NCBI GenBank assembly: GCA_033065855.1
Contig: JAVXUO010000522.1
Span: 434,001-498,000 of the forward strand
DNA length: 64,000 nt
DNA from: Escallonia rubra
Lineage: Eukaryota > Streptophyta > Magnoliopsida > Escalloniales > Escalloniaceae
Direction of reading: 5' to 3'
Part shown: positions 35,174-48,252 of the stretch, piece by piece
Position numbering within the stretch: position 1 is the first letter of the stretch
Layout of the letters: every line of letters starts with the position of its first letter
Made by a program: the position numbers and the translations under genes
Notes under the pieces: model-generated
Seen by the model: the letters and a program-made list of their open reading frames with translations, nothing else
Databases searched by the model: none
Told to the model about the DNA's origin: nothing

Positions 35174-38100
35174 TTGTGCTGTCGAGTTGGGAAAATGATT
35201 TTACCTTTGCTACCACCAACGCCTGAATTGATGGCTCAATTTCGTAGTCCAACTTTTATGGAAAATGTAAGGGCCTACAATTCTATGATGTTATTCACAT
35301 CAGTGGGAGGGAAAGTAGATCACTCGGTTTTAGATGGAGGGGGCCCATACGCATTCAGGATTAGCAGTGAAAACTATCATAGGATCGGATCACTGCTTTC
35401 ACCAGATGGTCAAAGGCCTAAATTTGCTCAACTCTACATTTATGACACTGAGCATGAGCTACATAATCGTTTGAGTGTCGTAAGTAACAGAGGTGTGGAC
35501 AATTTGAGAGCTGATGAGATCACGTTGGACAGATTACAAACAATGTTGAATGATATTAATCCATACGTAAAAGTGTTTAGAAGTGTTTGAGATGTAATGA
35601 GTCAACACCAACTACCAAATTTGCATGTTTGGCTCATACACTCTACAGGTGAAAGACAGTATGTGACACCGACAACTGCAGAAGTTACAACACTAATAAT
35701 AGGCGACGATAGTGGATCTGGATCACATCGTGACATTGTCGTCTACAAAAATGATGGGACACTGAGGTGCATTAATGAATCATATCTTTCTTAAATGCCT
35801 TTGCAGTACCCGTTATTATTTCTATATGGCACAGATGGTTGGCATACGGGTATGCCGCGGACTTCTGAAGCAAGCACCACATGAGAATCGGTGTCGATGA
35901 GAGAGTTTTATGCTTTTCGATTGCAAGACAGAGAATGTGAAGGGAAGACGCTTCTCCAAGGGAAACGGTTGTTCAGCAATTTGTTGTTGATTGCTATGCA
36001 GCAATTGAACAAAGCAGATTGTTCTATATTAGGACCCATCAGAAGGAGTTACGGGCTGACTTATATCAGGGTGTAGAGGATGTAATTGTTGCTGGAGATG
36101 TTAAAGCAGCAGGCGTAGGACGGAGATTTATTCTACCATCTTCTTTCTATGGTGGGCCATGAAACATGGTGCAACATTATCAAGATACGATGGTAATATG
36201 CAAAACTATGGGATATCCAGATCTTTTTATTACATTCACAATCAATTTTAGCTGGCCAGAAATACAGCAGGACCTTGGACGGATCGAAAGTCAACGTGCA
36301 GGAGATAAACCTAATATAGTTGCCAGAGTTTTTAGAATAAAACAAAGGCAACTAATGGATTATTTAAAGAAAAAAAGATATTCGGGACAGTAATTGCATG
36401 TACTTTAAGCCTATTGTTCCTCTACTACAACCTTCCTTTGAAATGTATGTACTCAATAAACTGCATATGTTGACACGATTTTGTGCGTGTAAACAGATAT
36501 TTCTGTCACAGAATTCCATGGACTCCCGCATTCCCATATAATACTTAGTTTGGCCCCATGAGACAAACCAATGTCCATTGAAGACATTGACGACATCATA
36601 TGTGCTAAAATACCTGATAGAGATACCGACCCCCTGGCATATGAAACTGTTGTTCGATGCATGATACATGGCCCTTGTGGCGCTATAAATCCAAATGCTC
36701 CATGCATGGTCAATGGCAGATGCTTAAAGAACTACCCAAAGAAATTTTGTAATGAGACGACAGTAGATGAAAATGGATTTGTATCGTACAGGCATAGGAA
36801 CGATGGAAGGAAGGTTGTAATAAATGGCACACAGTAGACAATACATGGGTCGTCCCGTACAATCGCAATTGCATTGTCTATTTTGATGCGCGTGTAAATG
36901 TCGAAGATAATGCTACAATTCAAGATGGTGGTAGACAATGACAAGGTGGCATTGTAGACGAGGTAAAGCATTATTTAGATTGTCGATATGTGTCAGCAAT
37001 TGAAGCACGTTAGAGGATATTCGAGTTTGAGCTACAAAAACAATATACAGCTGTCATGCGACTTTAATACCATCTCCTAAACCAATAATTTGTGACATTT
37101 AATGATAACGATCATCTTTTCCAAGTCATTGATAGACCGGGCATACATGATACCATGTTAACAAAGTGGTTTGAAGCTAACAAAAGATATCTAGAGGCAA
37201 AGGCTTTGAATAACGTCAATTTCCCATCTGAATGGACGTGGAAAACATATGGTAATAGAAAAATATGGGGAAAAAGAAAAAATTAACAATGCCTTGGTCG
37301 ACTTCCTTATGCACACCCAAATTCTAGTAAGCGGTACTAACTTAGAATGCTTTTGTACAAGGTTCGAGGTTGAGAGGATTGGGATGACATCATAACTATT
37401 AATGGAGTCCTACATCTGACGTATAAATCAGCTTGCGCAAAAATTAAGTGGTTAGATAATGACAACGAGTTGCACGATACATTGCCTAGGGCAACAACAT
37501 GGGCATCTGCAAGAAAGCTTCGTAACTTATATTGTCGATGTTAATGTTTTGTCAAGTTACAAATCAAGTATAGCTTTGGGAGTGTCACTAGAGAGATCTC
37601 GCGGATGATTTGGTGTACAATATGAGGCGTGAAACGGGAGACATCAACATTTGTGTCGGAGACGAAGAACGAAAAAACTTGGGACTGGTGGAGAATGATT
37701 TCATACTAAACAGTAGATCCCTCAGAGAGTTCCCACCTATGTCTCTGCCTAATGCACAAGCTTATAACTTAGTAATGAACAGACTTATCAGAGAAGCTCT
37801 AAACTATGATAGCCTGGAAGAAGGCCACCTATTTGAGACACTATTTTGGACTTTAAATACTGAACAGTGCTCAGCTTTTTATGCAGTAATGGAGGCATAT
37901 GAAAACAAGACAGGTGGGTTATTCTTTGTGCATGGTAGTGGTGGAACCCAAAAATAGATTTGTGGAGAACGCTTATCGCAAAGATGAGGCAAGAGAAAAA
38001 ATATATTTTCTCAGTGGCATCATCTGGCATTGTCGTGCTTCTACTACCAAATGAAAAAATTATGCATGGCCTTTTCAAAGTTCCACTATCTCTTGATGAA

Positions 38101-39387
38101 TTCTCATGTTGCCCAATTAATCGCCAAAGTGAACTTGCAGGTTTAATTAGGGAAGCATCGTTGATCATATGGGATGAGGCACCAAGGATGCATCGCTATG
38201 GATTTGAGGCTGTTGATCGTACTTTAAAAGACATTCTACAGGGAGGCGAGTTAGGCTCGAGCGAGCGCGTTTTTGGTGGAAAGTTAGTTGTACTTGAAGG
38301 TGATTTCAGACAAACGCTCCCAATTATTCCAACAAGTGGACGTCAAGCCACGGTGGCAGCTTCGTTGCTCGAATCAACAATTAGGAACCATTTTCGTGTG
38401 ATGCATCTACGTACAAATATGCGCGTCATGGGACAGGCACGCTACAAGGAGTCCAGGAATAAGTTATCTGAGTTGTCGATTGGGTGATGAAGATAGCTGA
38501 TGGGAAATTGTCGGGAACTTCTTTTCTTGATGTGGGTGATACAAATTGGATACGCATCCCAAGCAAGTTCTTGATTCAAAATGGCCAAAACGCAATACGT
38601 CAGTTAATAGCCATAACTTATCCAGATTTTGGGTCACGGTATTGTGATTATGATTATCTAAAAGAGCATGGTATCCTAACATCGAAGAATACCGATGTAG
38701 ATGAATTAAATAGCAAAATATTGTCTATGATTCCTGGAGAAAGTAGAACATATCTAAGCGCGGATACATTGTCAGAGACAAAGTAAAACATATCTAAGTG
38801 CGGATACATTGTCTGAAAGAAAGTAGAACATATCTAAGTGTGGATACATTATCCGAAAGCGAGCCCACTGATTTAGACCAAAACTTAAATCCACCAGAAG
38901 TGTTGCACACAATCTCTTATCTAGGACTGCAAGGCCATTCTTTAGAACTCAAAGAAGGTGCACCAGTGATACTTCTGCAAAATCCCAACCAGACCATAAG
39001 TTTGTGTAATGGAACGCATCTCATAGTTGAAAAAATGGGTGATAGAGTCATCGAGGTGCAAGTTATTACAGGTTCACGTGGCGATGATGTTCTAATCCCG
39101 CGTATTGTTTTGACACCCGCTGCCGAACAAACATCACTTCCACTAAGAAGAAGATAATTTCCATTGAAAGTGGCATTTGCGATGACTACAAACAAAATTC
39201 AAGGGCAGACGTTGAAGAATGTTGGTGTGTACATTCCAAACCATGTATTCCCTCATGGGCAGCTTTATGTAGCAGTGTCACATGCCATGGAGGGTTAAAG
39301 AACCTGATAGTTAACAAAGATGATGTGCCGTCGGATCACATAAATAACATAGTGTACCATAAAGTTCTTAATGCTATTTCATCTTAA
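35174..39387 (+). pseudogene. Helitron Rep/helicase (RepHel), decayed
   Basis: This is the replication initiator and PIF1-like helicase of a Helitron, broken by stops and shifts. In order: N-terminal region (NVRAYNSMMLFTSVGGKVDH, RISSENYHRIGSLL, KFAQLYIYDTEHE) at 35174-35590; PLQYPLLFLYGTDGW at about 35795; Rep core QHYQDTMVICKTMGYPDLFI at 36169-36230; the HUH motif as GLPHSH at 36520-36537; MIHGPCGAINPNAPCM at about 36661-36708. The helicase follows: EQCSAFYAVMEAY, a damaged Walker A (GSGGTQK then stop) at about 37932-37957, Walker B LIIWDEAP at about 38163-38186, and a C-terminal TTNKIQGQTL at about 39184. The catalytic Tyr region was not located with confidence. At least ten frame breaks are present, so no active protein is expected. 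Confidence 0.9.
38738..38875 (+). repeat. Triplicated 42-bp coding segment in the helicase
   Basis: AGTAGAACATATCTAAG followed by CGGATACATTGTC occurs three times in a row with small changes. Related helicases would have one copy, so this is a local duplication, probably after the gene lost function. Confidence 0.8.
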
Positions 39388-39707
39388 TGTTTGTCATCTC
39401 TTTCTGCTTTACCAAATTGGTCGGTGATATATGTATATGTCAACTGAGCTTCTTACTATATTTTGCTGAATTTATTGTAATACTTAGCTTCCATCTGAAG
39501 TGTTTAACTATTTTATTCATTACATCCGTCGGATCACATAAAAACCTTAGTGTACCATGAAGTTCTTAATGATATTTCATCTCAATGTTTGTGATCTCTT
39601 TCTGCTTTACAGAATTGGCCGGTGATATTCTTATGTGTCAACTAAGCTTCTTACTGTATTTTGCTAAATTTAACGTAATACTTAGCTTTGTGTGACGTGT
39701 TTGACTA
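39328..39707 (+). repeat. Direct duplication of about 180 bp at the helicase 3' end
   Basis: 39328-39506 and 39527-39707 share CGTCGGATCACATAAA, TAGTGTACCAT.AAGTTC and CTTTCTGCTTTAC, with some differences. The first copy holds the last codons of the helicase and its stop. Confidence 0.8.
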
Positions 39708-39799
39708 TTTTATTCCTTCTATCTTCCCTGTATGTTTATGTTCACCGATACTAATAATAATGTCATCTTTAATGTTCTCATTATTTTGGAAAACAAAAT

Positions 39800-41940
39800 T
39801 ATAGGAGAAGGGGCTCGCCAGATATACAGCTTTTGCATTTCTTAATCCACTCGGATTAAGATGGAACGTGAAGGTTCCACTGGTCAGGATTATTTTTTGT
39901 GGGCACAACCTACAAAATAAGGCCTACAGGAACTTCAAGCTATTGTTTGTTGACGAACAGGTAAACACCATTAAAGTAAATTATTAAACAGATTTTTGAA
40001 TAATAGTAGTCACATTTAAATTCATCAGGATGATGCCATGCAAGGGATTGTAGCTACAAGTGAAGTGGATTATTTTGATGAGCATCTCAATGAGGGCAAA
40101 ATTTGTCTAACAGGGGTTCAGATATATCCTGCTAATTTGAGGTACAACTTGGTACCTCATCAGTATTAGTTATATCTTATGGAGGACACCGTTGTTGAGC
40201 GCATTCTTGATCACTGCTATACAATACCACTTCACAAGTCTTTCTTAGTCAAATTACCTGACATCGGTCAATTTGTTAAGCGGGACTACACCTTGATAGG
40301 TGCGTCGCGATGAATTTCTAATACTACATCGTATTATTATAAATTAAGCAGAGATACTAACACGACTGTCTACATTTGTAGATGTTATTGGTTTGCTGGT
40401 ATCTATCACGGAATGCCAAATTACACAACGGAATGATACACCAAAGATAGATATTGTGCTCATTTATCCGAGGTTTGTTCCTTAAGTTACTCCTCTTACT
40501 TTTTATTTTAGTTGTTAATTTTATGAATCCCATAGACTATTATGACAACTACTGAGCTAAGTTTGTCTTAAAAATAAAAAGTATGACTACAGTAAAACTT
40601 CCACTCTAGGGCAAACTTGCAACAGTATAGGGAAGGAATGTGTTTGAGAATGTGGCGAACGACATCACATTGATTGCCACAAGTGTTTATGTTAAAGAGT
40701 ACGAAGGTATATGCATATTCACTTTACTCTAACATAAATTTAGAATTTAAAAAATACACACTATAATCTTCGAATATATGCGGGATTAGGTGTATCATCT
40801 AGCAGCTTCAGCAAACTGTATATCAACATCAAACATGAAGCTAGCGACTTAATCAGCAAGTGGTAGGAAAAAAATTTGGTTTACGTGAATTTTTTTTATT
40901 GAATTTATTGCTTATATTAGTTGCACCTATCAGTGACATAATGAATGCGATATGCTAGGTTTAGTGAAGATCAGCGTGCAAAACAGTTGGTACACTGGAA
41001 TAGAACAAATGGCTTATTTGTAGCACGCTCACTAATGATTTCAAACCCAAAGAGAGTGTGCATACGGGATTTGGCACCAAGGACAAATGTAATGCAAGTT
41101 ACTGAAGTTGGCACATTCCACTTCTCAATTTCCAATGGTTACTAATGAAAGAATATAATTGTATAGGTCAAATACTTTCACATAACGGCACGTATCGAAT
41201 TTATTGACATGGAGAATCTTTGGTACGATTCGTGTGTGGCATGTCTGAACAAGGTGGAGTACCACGATGGCAAGGCGATATGCAATACTTGCACGAGAAA
41301 AGAAGTACAAGTTGTGCCCATGTATGTATCAGACGTTGGGTATTTACAGTATGTGTCTTAATATATTAGCTGAGTAAGCGTTGTTGGTGTTCTTAAAACA
41401 GGTACAAACTGTTCATTACAGTATCTGATTCAAGCGGCAGTAAGCAACTTATTCTTTCAAATAAGCAAGCTGGGTATATTCTACAGTGTCCAGTATCCCA
41501 GTTACAAAACTTGAAGCACCAGGTACATTTAATAACAAGACCTCTTCCATATTTTAACTTAACAGACGTCTCATGTGTTTAATATCGTAATGGCTGTAGA
41601 ATTATGGAGATGATATGTTACAAGAGTACGTGGAGTTGCTGAAGAACGAGATGTATTCATTCATAGTTTGCTCACCGAGAAACCCGTATGAAAAGGCATA
41701 TCCTATGTGTGCAACATGGGTGCTAAGGTTGAATTGGGAGGAAGAATGCATGCATGCATGGGAAAGGTTTCATGACGAGAAGCGAGAAGCGTAAGTAGAA
41801 TTAGAAACATTATAAAGTCATTTCATACCTAACTAGCATTTATCTAACACATTTACTAATTAGACCTACAATATTGAGCAGGAATGCCGAGAAGAAGCTG
41901 TTGCACAAGGACATGTAGTTCAAGAGTTAGCAAAAGGAAT
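39800..41940 (+). pseudogene. RPA1-like single-strand DNA-binding protein gene of the Helitron
   Basis: Multi-exon gene of the replication protein A large-subunit type, which many plant Helitrons carry downstream of RepHel. Visible parts: an OB-fold piece at about 40030-40301 (DDAMQGIVATSEVDYFDEHL, then KICLTGVQIYPANLRYNLV); DVIGLLVSITECQITQRND at about 40381; DITLIATSVYVKEYEG at about 40660-40706; GVSSSSFSKLYINI at about 40790; and a C-terminal zinc-ribbon-like block with WYDSCVACLNKV and ICNTC at about 41220-41295. Exons follow to about 41916. Stops (for example QY*LYL at about 40168) mark decay. It would bind single-stranded DNA during rolling-circle transposition. Confidence 0.82.
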
Positions 41941-42097
41941 TTGAAAATGATGAGGAACTAAGCTCTGCTAAACTTTTTGTACATATTACCTAGCTTAGCA
42001 TTGTATATATTTTAGTTCTAGGTTCAAATACTCTTACTATTTTATTATGACATTACTCTGTAATGTAGTTTGATCGAAAGGGTAGTACATGATTATA

Positions 42098-42128
42098 CTC
42101 CCCGTGCATAGCACAGAGTTTTAGCTAG
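42098..42128 (+). other. Helitron 3' terminus: hairpin plus CTAG
   Basis: A palindrome around CCCGTGCATAGCAC is followed about ten bases later by CTAG, then T. This is the standard plant Helitron 3' end (CTRR with an upstream hairpin), inserted before a host T. Confidence 0.9.
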
Positions 42129-43025
42129 TATTCATATATTTTGCAACATGTTTGGCGCAAGATCCCTTGGCTAGTCCGTTCCGTGGATGGCAAAAAAAAT
42201 TGTGGTAAAAAAAATAGATGACATCGAGCAGCATTGGACGAGATCGAACATGACCGAACGAGCACGATAGCAATCATGTAAAGCACAACGCAAGCAAATG
42301 GTGACTATCCGGATATCCACAAAGGGGATCCAGCGAAAATCTCTGATGCTTAAGTCAGTAATTATTAAGATAAAGTTTTGAATAATAGAGAAAGCATGTA
42401 GGAAAAAAGATCTTAGGGTACTTCAGACCTGTGAGGGTATTTATAGGGAGCTAGAAGATGTTTTCTTCTCCTGGTGGGAGGAAATTAACTCGGAGGTAGT
42501 TAAAATTAGGGATTATATTATAGTTCCGTGAAAGCGAGGAGTCTAGAGTTTTTTTAGACGACATAAGATATATCAAAACACATCCGTGTCCTTATTCAGT
42601 GTTTGACTTAAAAAAATAAAAGGTTCATGTGTCACTCACTGAATGGTGGTGGGTTTTTCTCACATCTTACTTCAATTGATCAATCTACTGGCAGCCAAAC
42701 TTAATCATTCAATAAGTCGAGCTCCCAAATACCTACGTACCCCACCCCTCACCCCCCCCCCCCCCAACCCCCACCAAACCTTCCTACCCCACCCTAGGCT
42801 TAAAGAAAAAAGAAACACAAATATCCAATTGCAACCAAAGCATGTTCTTATGTCCCTGAGGGGATGGGGTAGGGATTAGTACTACATCATGTGCTCCTAG
42901 ATGAGAATGACACGGGGCAGAAGGGGAACATTCATTTACTTCAAAAAGAACTCAGCAAACAACTCTTAGGTTAAACAACACGGACTCGGTGTTGCAATTG
43001 GTGTTTTAGAGCCCTTTTCTAACTA
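42129..43025. other. Unassigned sequence between Helitron and copia element
   Basis: AT-rich with a poly-C run at about 42750-42764. No gene was recognised. Confidence 0.6.
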
Positions 43026-43030
43026 TATAT

Positions 43031-43710
43031 TGTTGGGTTTGTAAGTTTGTTTGAAAACAAGCAAACTCATTTGTCCCACACTGCTTAAAACTGAGTTTTG
43101 AAAAGGATTTTTAAGTGGAAAGGTGTTTTTACAATATATTTGATAGTAGGACTAGAGTGTGCTAGTCCCCGTGCTACTCGCGTGCAGGTGCGTGTTATTA
43201 GGCGCACTTAGCACTTTGCACACTTGTCACGGGCGCGAAAAACGTGATTTATTTTTGGGAAATGTTTTGTATTTTCGGATTAGAATAGTTTTACTGAAAA
43301 TGTTTGACTTATTTAAATTCAAATTTTAATTTATTTCAAATTTATTTCTGGCAGTTATTTATTTTAACTGTTACAAATGTTTTTTCTGAACAACTGTGTC
43401 TATCCAAATTCACACCTTTTCAAGTTTTATAAGTACAAGATTTTCTGTTCTTTCAGAACACTGACTTGCAATCTCAAACTCTTTTCTTTCTATAAAACTA
43501 CTATAGTCAAATCCTACACTGCTTCAAAAAGAATTCGAAAAGGAATTTTTGAATTTGTTGTTTGATCAAAAGACTTTGTTGTATCTCGGAGGATTATTTG
43601 TCATTAACCCATCAGCAACTCGTTTTTGGGTGGGGACAAATAAAGTCTTAAAGACAGCGATTACGCAACTCAAGGTCTTTATTTATGATTCTGATTCTAT
43701 CAAGTTTCCA
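43031..43710 (+). repeat. 5' LTR of the copia element
   Basis: About 680 bp. It holds extra sequence near its start that the 3' copy lacks (GAAAACAAGCAAACTC and following). The right border is by comparison with the 3' copy and is good to a few bases. Confidence 0.8.
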
Positions 43711-43742
43711 AAAAATTTAAGGCTTTATTTTGTTCTGCTTCA

Positions 43743-44585
43743 ATGGGTTCGGAGTCAATCAAAGTGATGAATCAAGACTTGGTGAAACTGGATCGTTGTG
43801 ATGGCAACAACTATGCTTGGTGGAAGGTCAAGATGATTTTTCTCTTCACTGCATTGAGGATTTCGTACATCCTGGATCCTGATTTGCCGCCGACACCAGA
43901 GGAATCAAGGACTTCTGCAGAAGGTGTTCAACCCAATGCTAAAGAAGTTGAGCCTTTTAAAAATGAGAGGAAGAAACGCGAAGATGATGAAATTTTATGC
44001 CATGGACATATTCTGAATGAGCTGTCAGACCATCTATAATATTTTCACCAAATCAAATATGCTCATGATAGTTTGAGTGCATTGGATTACAAGTATAAGG
44101 CTGAGGAGGAAGGTACGAATAAATACCTTATTGCTCAGTACTTTGATTTTGTTGTGGTTGATGATAAACATGTGTTAGAACAAGTCCATGCATTACAAGT
44201 GATTGTCAACAAGATTCGAGCTCTTGAAATTAACCTTCCATAACATTTTCAAGTGGGGGCCATAATCGCGAAATTACCCCCTTCTTGGAGGGATTATTGA
44301 AAGAAGTTGTTGCACAAGTCAAAGGACTTCACATTTGAACAGTTTCAGAAATACCTTCGTATTGAAGAGGAGTCGCATAAACGTGAAAATAAGGGTATTG
44401 TTCCAATTGAGTCCAATGTGCACTATGTGAATGGGAGCGGATCGCAATCTAAAAATCCGGCCTTGCAAGTAAGGAAGAATGATGAACAATGTCATAAAAA
44501 AGCTAATCGAGATGGAGGACAAAATAAGAAGAAAGGAAGCTGATATCTTTGCAGGAAAAAAGGTCATTATGCCAAGCAGTGTAGG
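43743..44585 (+). pseudogene. copia gag with zinc knuckle
   Basis: The first part (43743-44039) reads CDGNNYAWWKVKM, the start of the UBN2-type copia Gag. It continues across stops at about 44037 and 44241 with FTFEQFQKYLRIEEE at about 44329-44373. The nucleic-acid-binding knuckle YLCRKKGHYAKQC lies at about 44544-44582; its first Cys codon is now TGA. The product would package element RNA. Confidence 0.88.
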
Positions 44586-44734
44586 CACCGAAAAGGAAAA
44601 TCCGATGGAAATGATGGAAAGGAAAACATGGTGGAAGACAATCTTGTTGCTGTGATTTCTGAAGTTAACATGGAGAGAAAACTGGGTGGTGGTTCGATTC
44701 GGGTGCCACAGTTCACGTCTGGAAGGCCAAGTCT

Positions 44735-47680
44735 ATGTTTAAAACTTATGAAGAAGTGACAGATGGGCAAGAGGTGCAAATGGGAAACCATACTTGTGCT
44801 AAAGTTTCCAGCAAGGGAATTATGGAAATCGACTTCACTTCCGAGAGGAAACTTAATCTTTTGAATGTTCTATATGTACCCGAAATTAGGAAGAACTTAG
44901 TTTTTGTTGATTTTCTATGTAAAGAGGGATTTTGGGTAGCTTTTGAATCTAACAAGGTTATCTTGTCAAAGAATGGTAGCTTTGTGGGAATAGTGTACTC
45001 TAGTGATGGAATGTTCAAGTTAAGCATTAATAAAACTACTAGTTTTACTTATATTTTCGAGTCTTCTTCCTTGTGGCATGATTGGTTGGCTTATTTGAAT
45101 TTTGGTTCTTTAAAGAACATGAAGAAATTGGACTTCATAGATTTTAATGATACTTTGGATAAATGCAAAGTATGTGCTAAATCGTTTAGAAACATTTTCC
45201 TCGCGTTAAAAGAGATTCTAAAATTTTAGATTTAGTACATTCTGATATATGCGAATTAAATGGGGTGCTAACTCATGGAGGAAAAAGGTACTTTATAACC
45301 TTTGTTGATGACTACAGTAGATACTTATATGTTTACCTATTAAGGTCTAAGGATGAAGCATTTTCCATGTTCAAGAAATATAAGGCAGAAGTTGAAAATC
45401 AACTTGAGAAGAAAATTAAGATCCTACGTTCTGATAGAGCTAGGGAGTATTTTCTAAATGATTTTACAGATTTCTATGAGGAACACGGCTTGATTCATCA
45501 AAATTCCACACCCTATACACCTCAACAAAATGGCATGGCTGAAAGAAAAAGTTGTTATTTAGGAGAAATGGTTACTTGCATGATAGTTAATGCTAACCTC
45601 TAAACTTGTGGGGGGAAGCTTTACTCACCACATGTTACATTCATAATTGGGTGTCTTCCAAAAGGAATTATGTGAGCCCTTATGAATTGTGGAAAGGTAG
45701 AAAACCTAACCTTTCATATTTAAAAGTGTGGGAGTGTCTAGCACACTATAGAGTTCCAGATCCTAAAAAGACTAAGCTTGGACCAAGGGCTAGTAGAAGT
45801 GTATTTGTTGGATAAGCCTTCTTGATTTGGAATCTAATGTGATAGTAGAATCTCAAGATGTAGAATTCTTTGAAAATAAGTTTTCTATTGATTATGAAAT
45901 CATAAATGATGATTCTCAAGGATATGGTCCAAATGAATCTTTAGGATCGGGAAGGTAACAAACGGATCAGCTTACTGATTATAGAATTCAGCCAGCCGAA
46001 CCTAGAAGAAGTACTAGAGCAAGGAAGGAGAAGGAATTAAATCTAGATTTTATTTCTTCTCAAAGTATTGTGTTTCTTGTTGAAGGTGATAGAAATAACA
46101 ACGTCATTAACAAGTACCCTATCATGTTAAATTTGGAGGATGACCCTAAGTCATTTAATGAGGCTATGTCATCAAGGGATGCATCCTTTTGGAAGGAAGC
46201 AATTGATGATAAAATGGGCTCAATTATGCTAATAACACATGGGTACTTGTTGATTTACCCCGTTGTTCCAAACTCATAGGATGTAAGTGGATTTTTTGAA
46301 GAAAATACAATTCTGATGGTTCTGTTCAAGCCTTTAAAGCTAGATTAGTAGCCAAAGGGTTTAGACAAAAAGAGAGAATTGATTATTTCAACACCTATGC
46401 ACCAGTTGCTCGTATAACTTCAATCAAAATTCTCATGGCTTTAGTCCATTCACCATCTGTATGTTCATCAAATGGATGTTAAGACTGCATTCTTAAATGG
46501 GGACTTGAGTGAAGAAATCTACATGAGGCAACCCACAGGATTTGTCTAACAAGGAAATGAAAAAAAGGTATGCAAGTTAGTTAAATTACTGTATGGGCTT
46601 AAACAAGCACCAAAGGAGTGGTATGAGAAATTTGATCCAGTTATACTATTTTTCGGTTTCAAGCACAACAACAGTGCAGACATGTGAATTTATTCTACAT
46701 TCACTACTAACTATGGAGTGATTGTTTGCTTGTATATTGATGACATGCTGATCTTTAGAACTATTATGGTTGGGATAAATAAGACCAAGGAGTATCTATC
46801 TTCCATGTTTAAAATGAAAGATTTATGAGAGGTAGATACTATCTTAGGAATAAAAGTAAGGAAGCATGGTTGGGGTTATGCTTTGAATCAATCTCATTAT
46901 GTTGAGAAAATATTAACTAAGTTTAAACATCTTGGATTTAAAGAGTTTAGTACTCCTTTTGATCTGAATATGAAATTAGATAGCAATTCTGGTAAAGCAG
47001 TAGCGCAACTAGAATATGCTAGTGCTATTAGTAGTTTAATGTATGCTATGCATTGCATAAGACCAGATATTTCTTTCTCTATCTGTAAACTTAGTAGATT
47101 TACTAGTAACCCCAGTGTAGAATGTTGGAAGGCTATTGGCCGAATCTTCGGTTACCTTGAGAGAACCATGGGTTTCGCATTGTTCTACAATGATTATCTG
47201 GCTGTATTATAAGGATACACCGATGCAAATTAGATAACGAATGTGGGAGATAATAAGTCTAATTCTGGTTGGGTATTTACCCTCGCAGGAGGAGTAGTTT
47301 CTTAGGCAAGCAAGAAACAGACGTGCATATTTGATTCCACTATGGAATCCGAATTCATTACTCTTGCAGTAAGTGGTACGGAAGCCTAATGGATTAGAAA
47401 CTTGCTCTTAGATATAAAGTTATGGCCTAAACATATGCCTCCTATTTCTATTTATTGTGATAGTGAAGTCACTTTGTCAAGGGCATATAGTAGTACCTAT
47501 AATGGTAAATTTAGACATATAAGTCTAAGACATAAGTTTGTGAGACAATTGGTACATGATGGTACCATAACAATTGTTTATGGGAGGTCAAGCAAAAACT
47601 TGGCAAATCCTTTTACAAAAGCTTTGTCAAGAAAGGTAGTAAAAATGACATCTTATAAGGTGGGGCTGAAACCTATTTAA
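44735..47680 (+). pseudogene. copia pol: integrase, reverse transcriptase, RNase H
   Basis: A GAG-pre-integrase block lies near 45071-45190 (WHDWLAYLNFGSL, with the second His of the zinc site lost, and CKVC). The integrase core has Asp in HSDIC (about 45240), Asp in LRSDRARE (about 45430) and Glu in NGMAERKS (about 45545). The reverse transcriptase shows ARLVAKGFRQKERIDYFNTY (about 46338), [13 protein letters not shown] (about 46468), LYGLKQAPKEWY and the catalytic YIDDM (about 46735). RNase H follows with STMESEFITL (about 47336) and ends at 47680. Stops at 45601, 45814, 46277, 46546, 46806 and others interrupt it, several at codons that are usually Trp or Gln. Confidence 0.92.
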
Positions 47681-48252
47681 TTAATCACCAGTAGTGGTAA
47701 CCCAACCTAATACTGAAAAATGACTAGTTGTAAGGTTTAAAGGGTAAAAATAAGTTACTAATGTGTGATTGTTAGTACTAATAATGGTGAGCCCATTAAA
47801 AATAAGTATTCAGTACTGTCCGTTACGATTTAGAGGTTGAGAGTTTTCTCTTAATAAAGTATGAGACTATTTTATAATGTGTTCTAGTAACGGAAACACA
47901 TAGCATAACTTCACCTATATGAACTTAGGGGTGATGCTGCTTCCTATGAAAGTTTGGGTTTACTTTCTATAGAGTTCATGAAACAGAGATATAGCATAAG
48001 GCCATAATAGTGCTAAGTTGACTAAGAATTTATAGTCGAAGCATGAAATTTGTAAGGGTGCAATAGCTCCGGTTTTATAAAGAGTAGCTAGTTTAAAGCT
48101 AAGGACACTAGTAACTCTTATAGAATTTTGAGTTATTTGCACTAACGAGAGGTTTAAATCGAAAGATACCTCTTGGTATGCATATTAGATTCTCGTATGT
48201 CTTGGCTATAGTTGTTTTTAAATCACTGGTTGTTTTCAAACAAGTGAGGGAT

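Larger units (their letters stand above)
19426..42128 (+). mobile_element. Probable large autonomous-type Helitron, interrupted by an LTR element
   Basis: The 3' end is strong: a short GC hairpin (CCCGTGCATAGCAC) at about 42101-42114, then TTTTAGCTAG ending at 42128 and followed by T. A Rep/helicase gene and an RPA-like gene lie upstream, the gene set of plant Helitrons. The proposed 5' end, TCTATACTACATATAATAGG preceded by A at 19426, resembles plant Helitron starts; no equally good start was seen between 33.1 and 35.1 kb. If it is correct, the element is about 12.7 kb without the nested LTR element (23102-33083) and includes the Ca2+-ATPase fragments. The 3' end is near certain; the 5' end is inferred. 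Confidence 0.55.
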
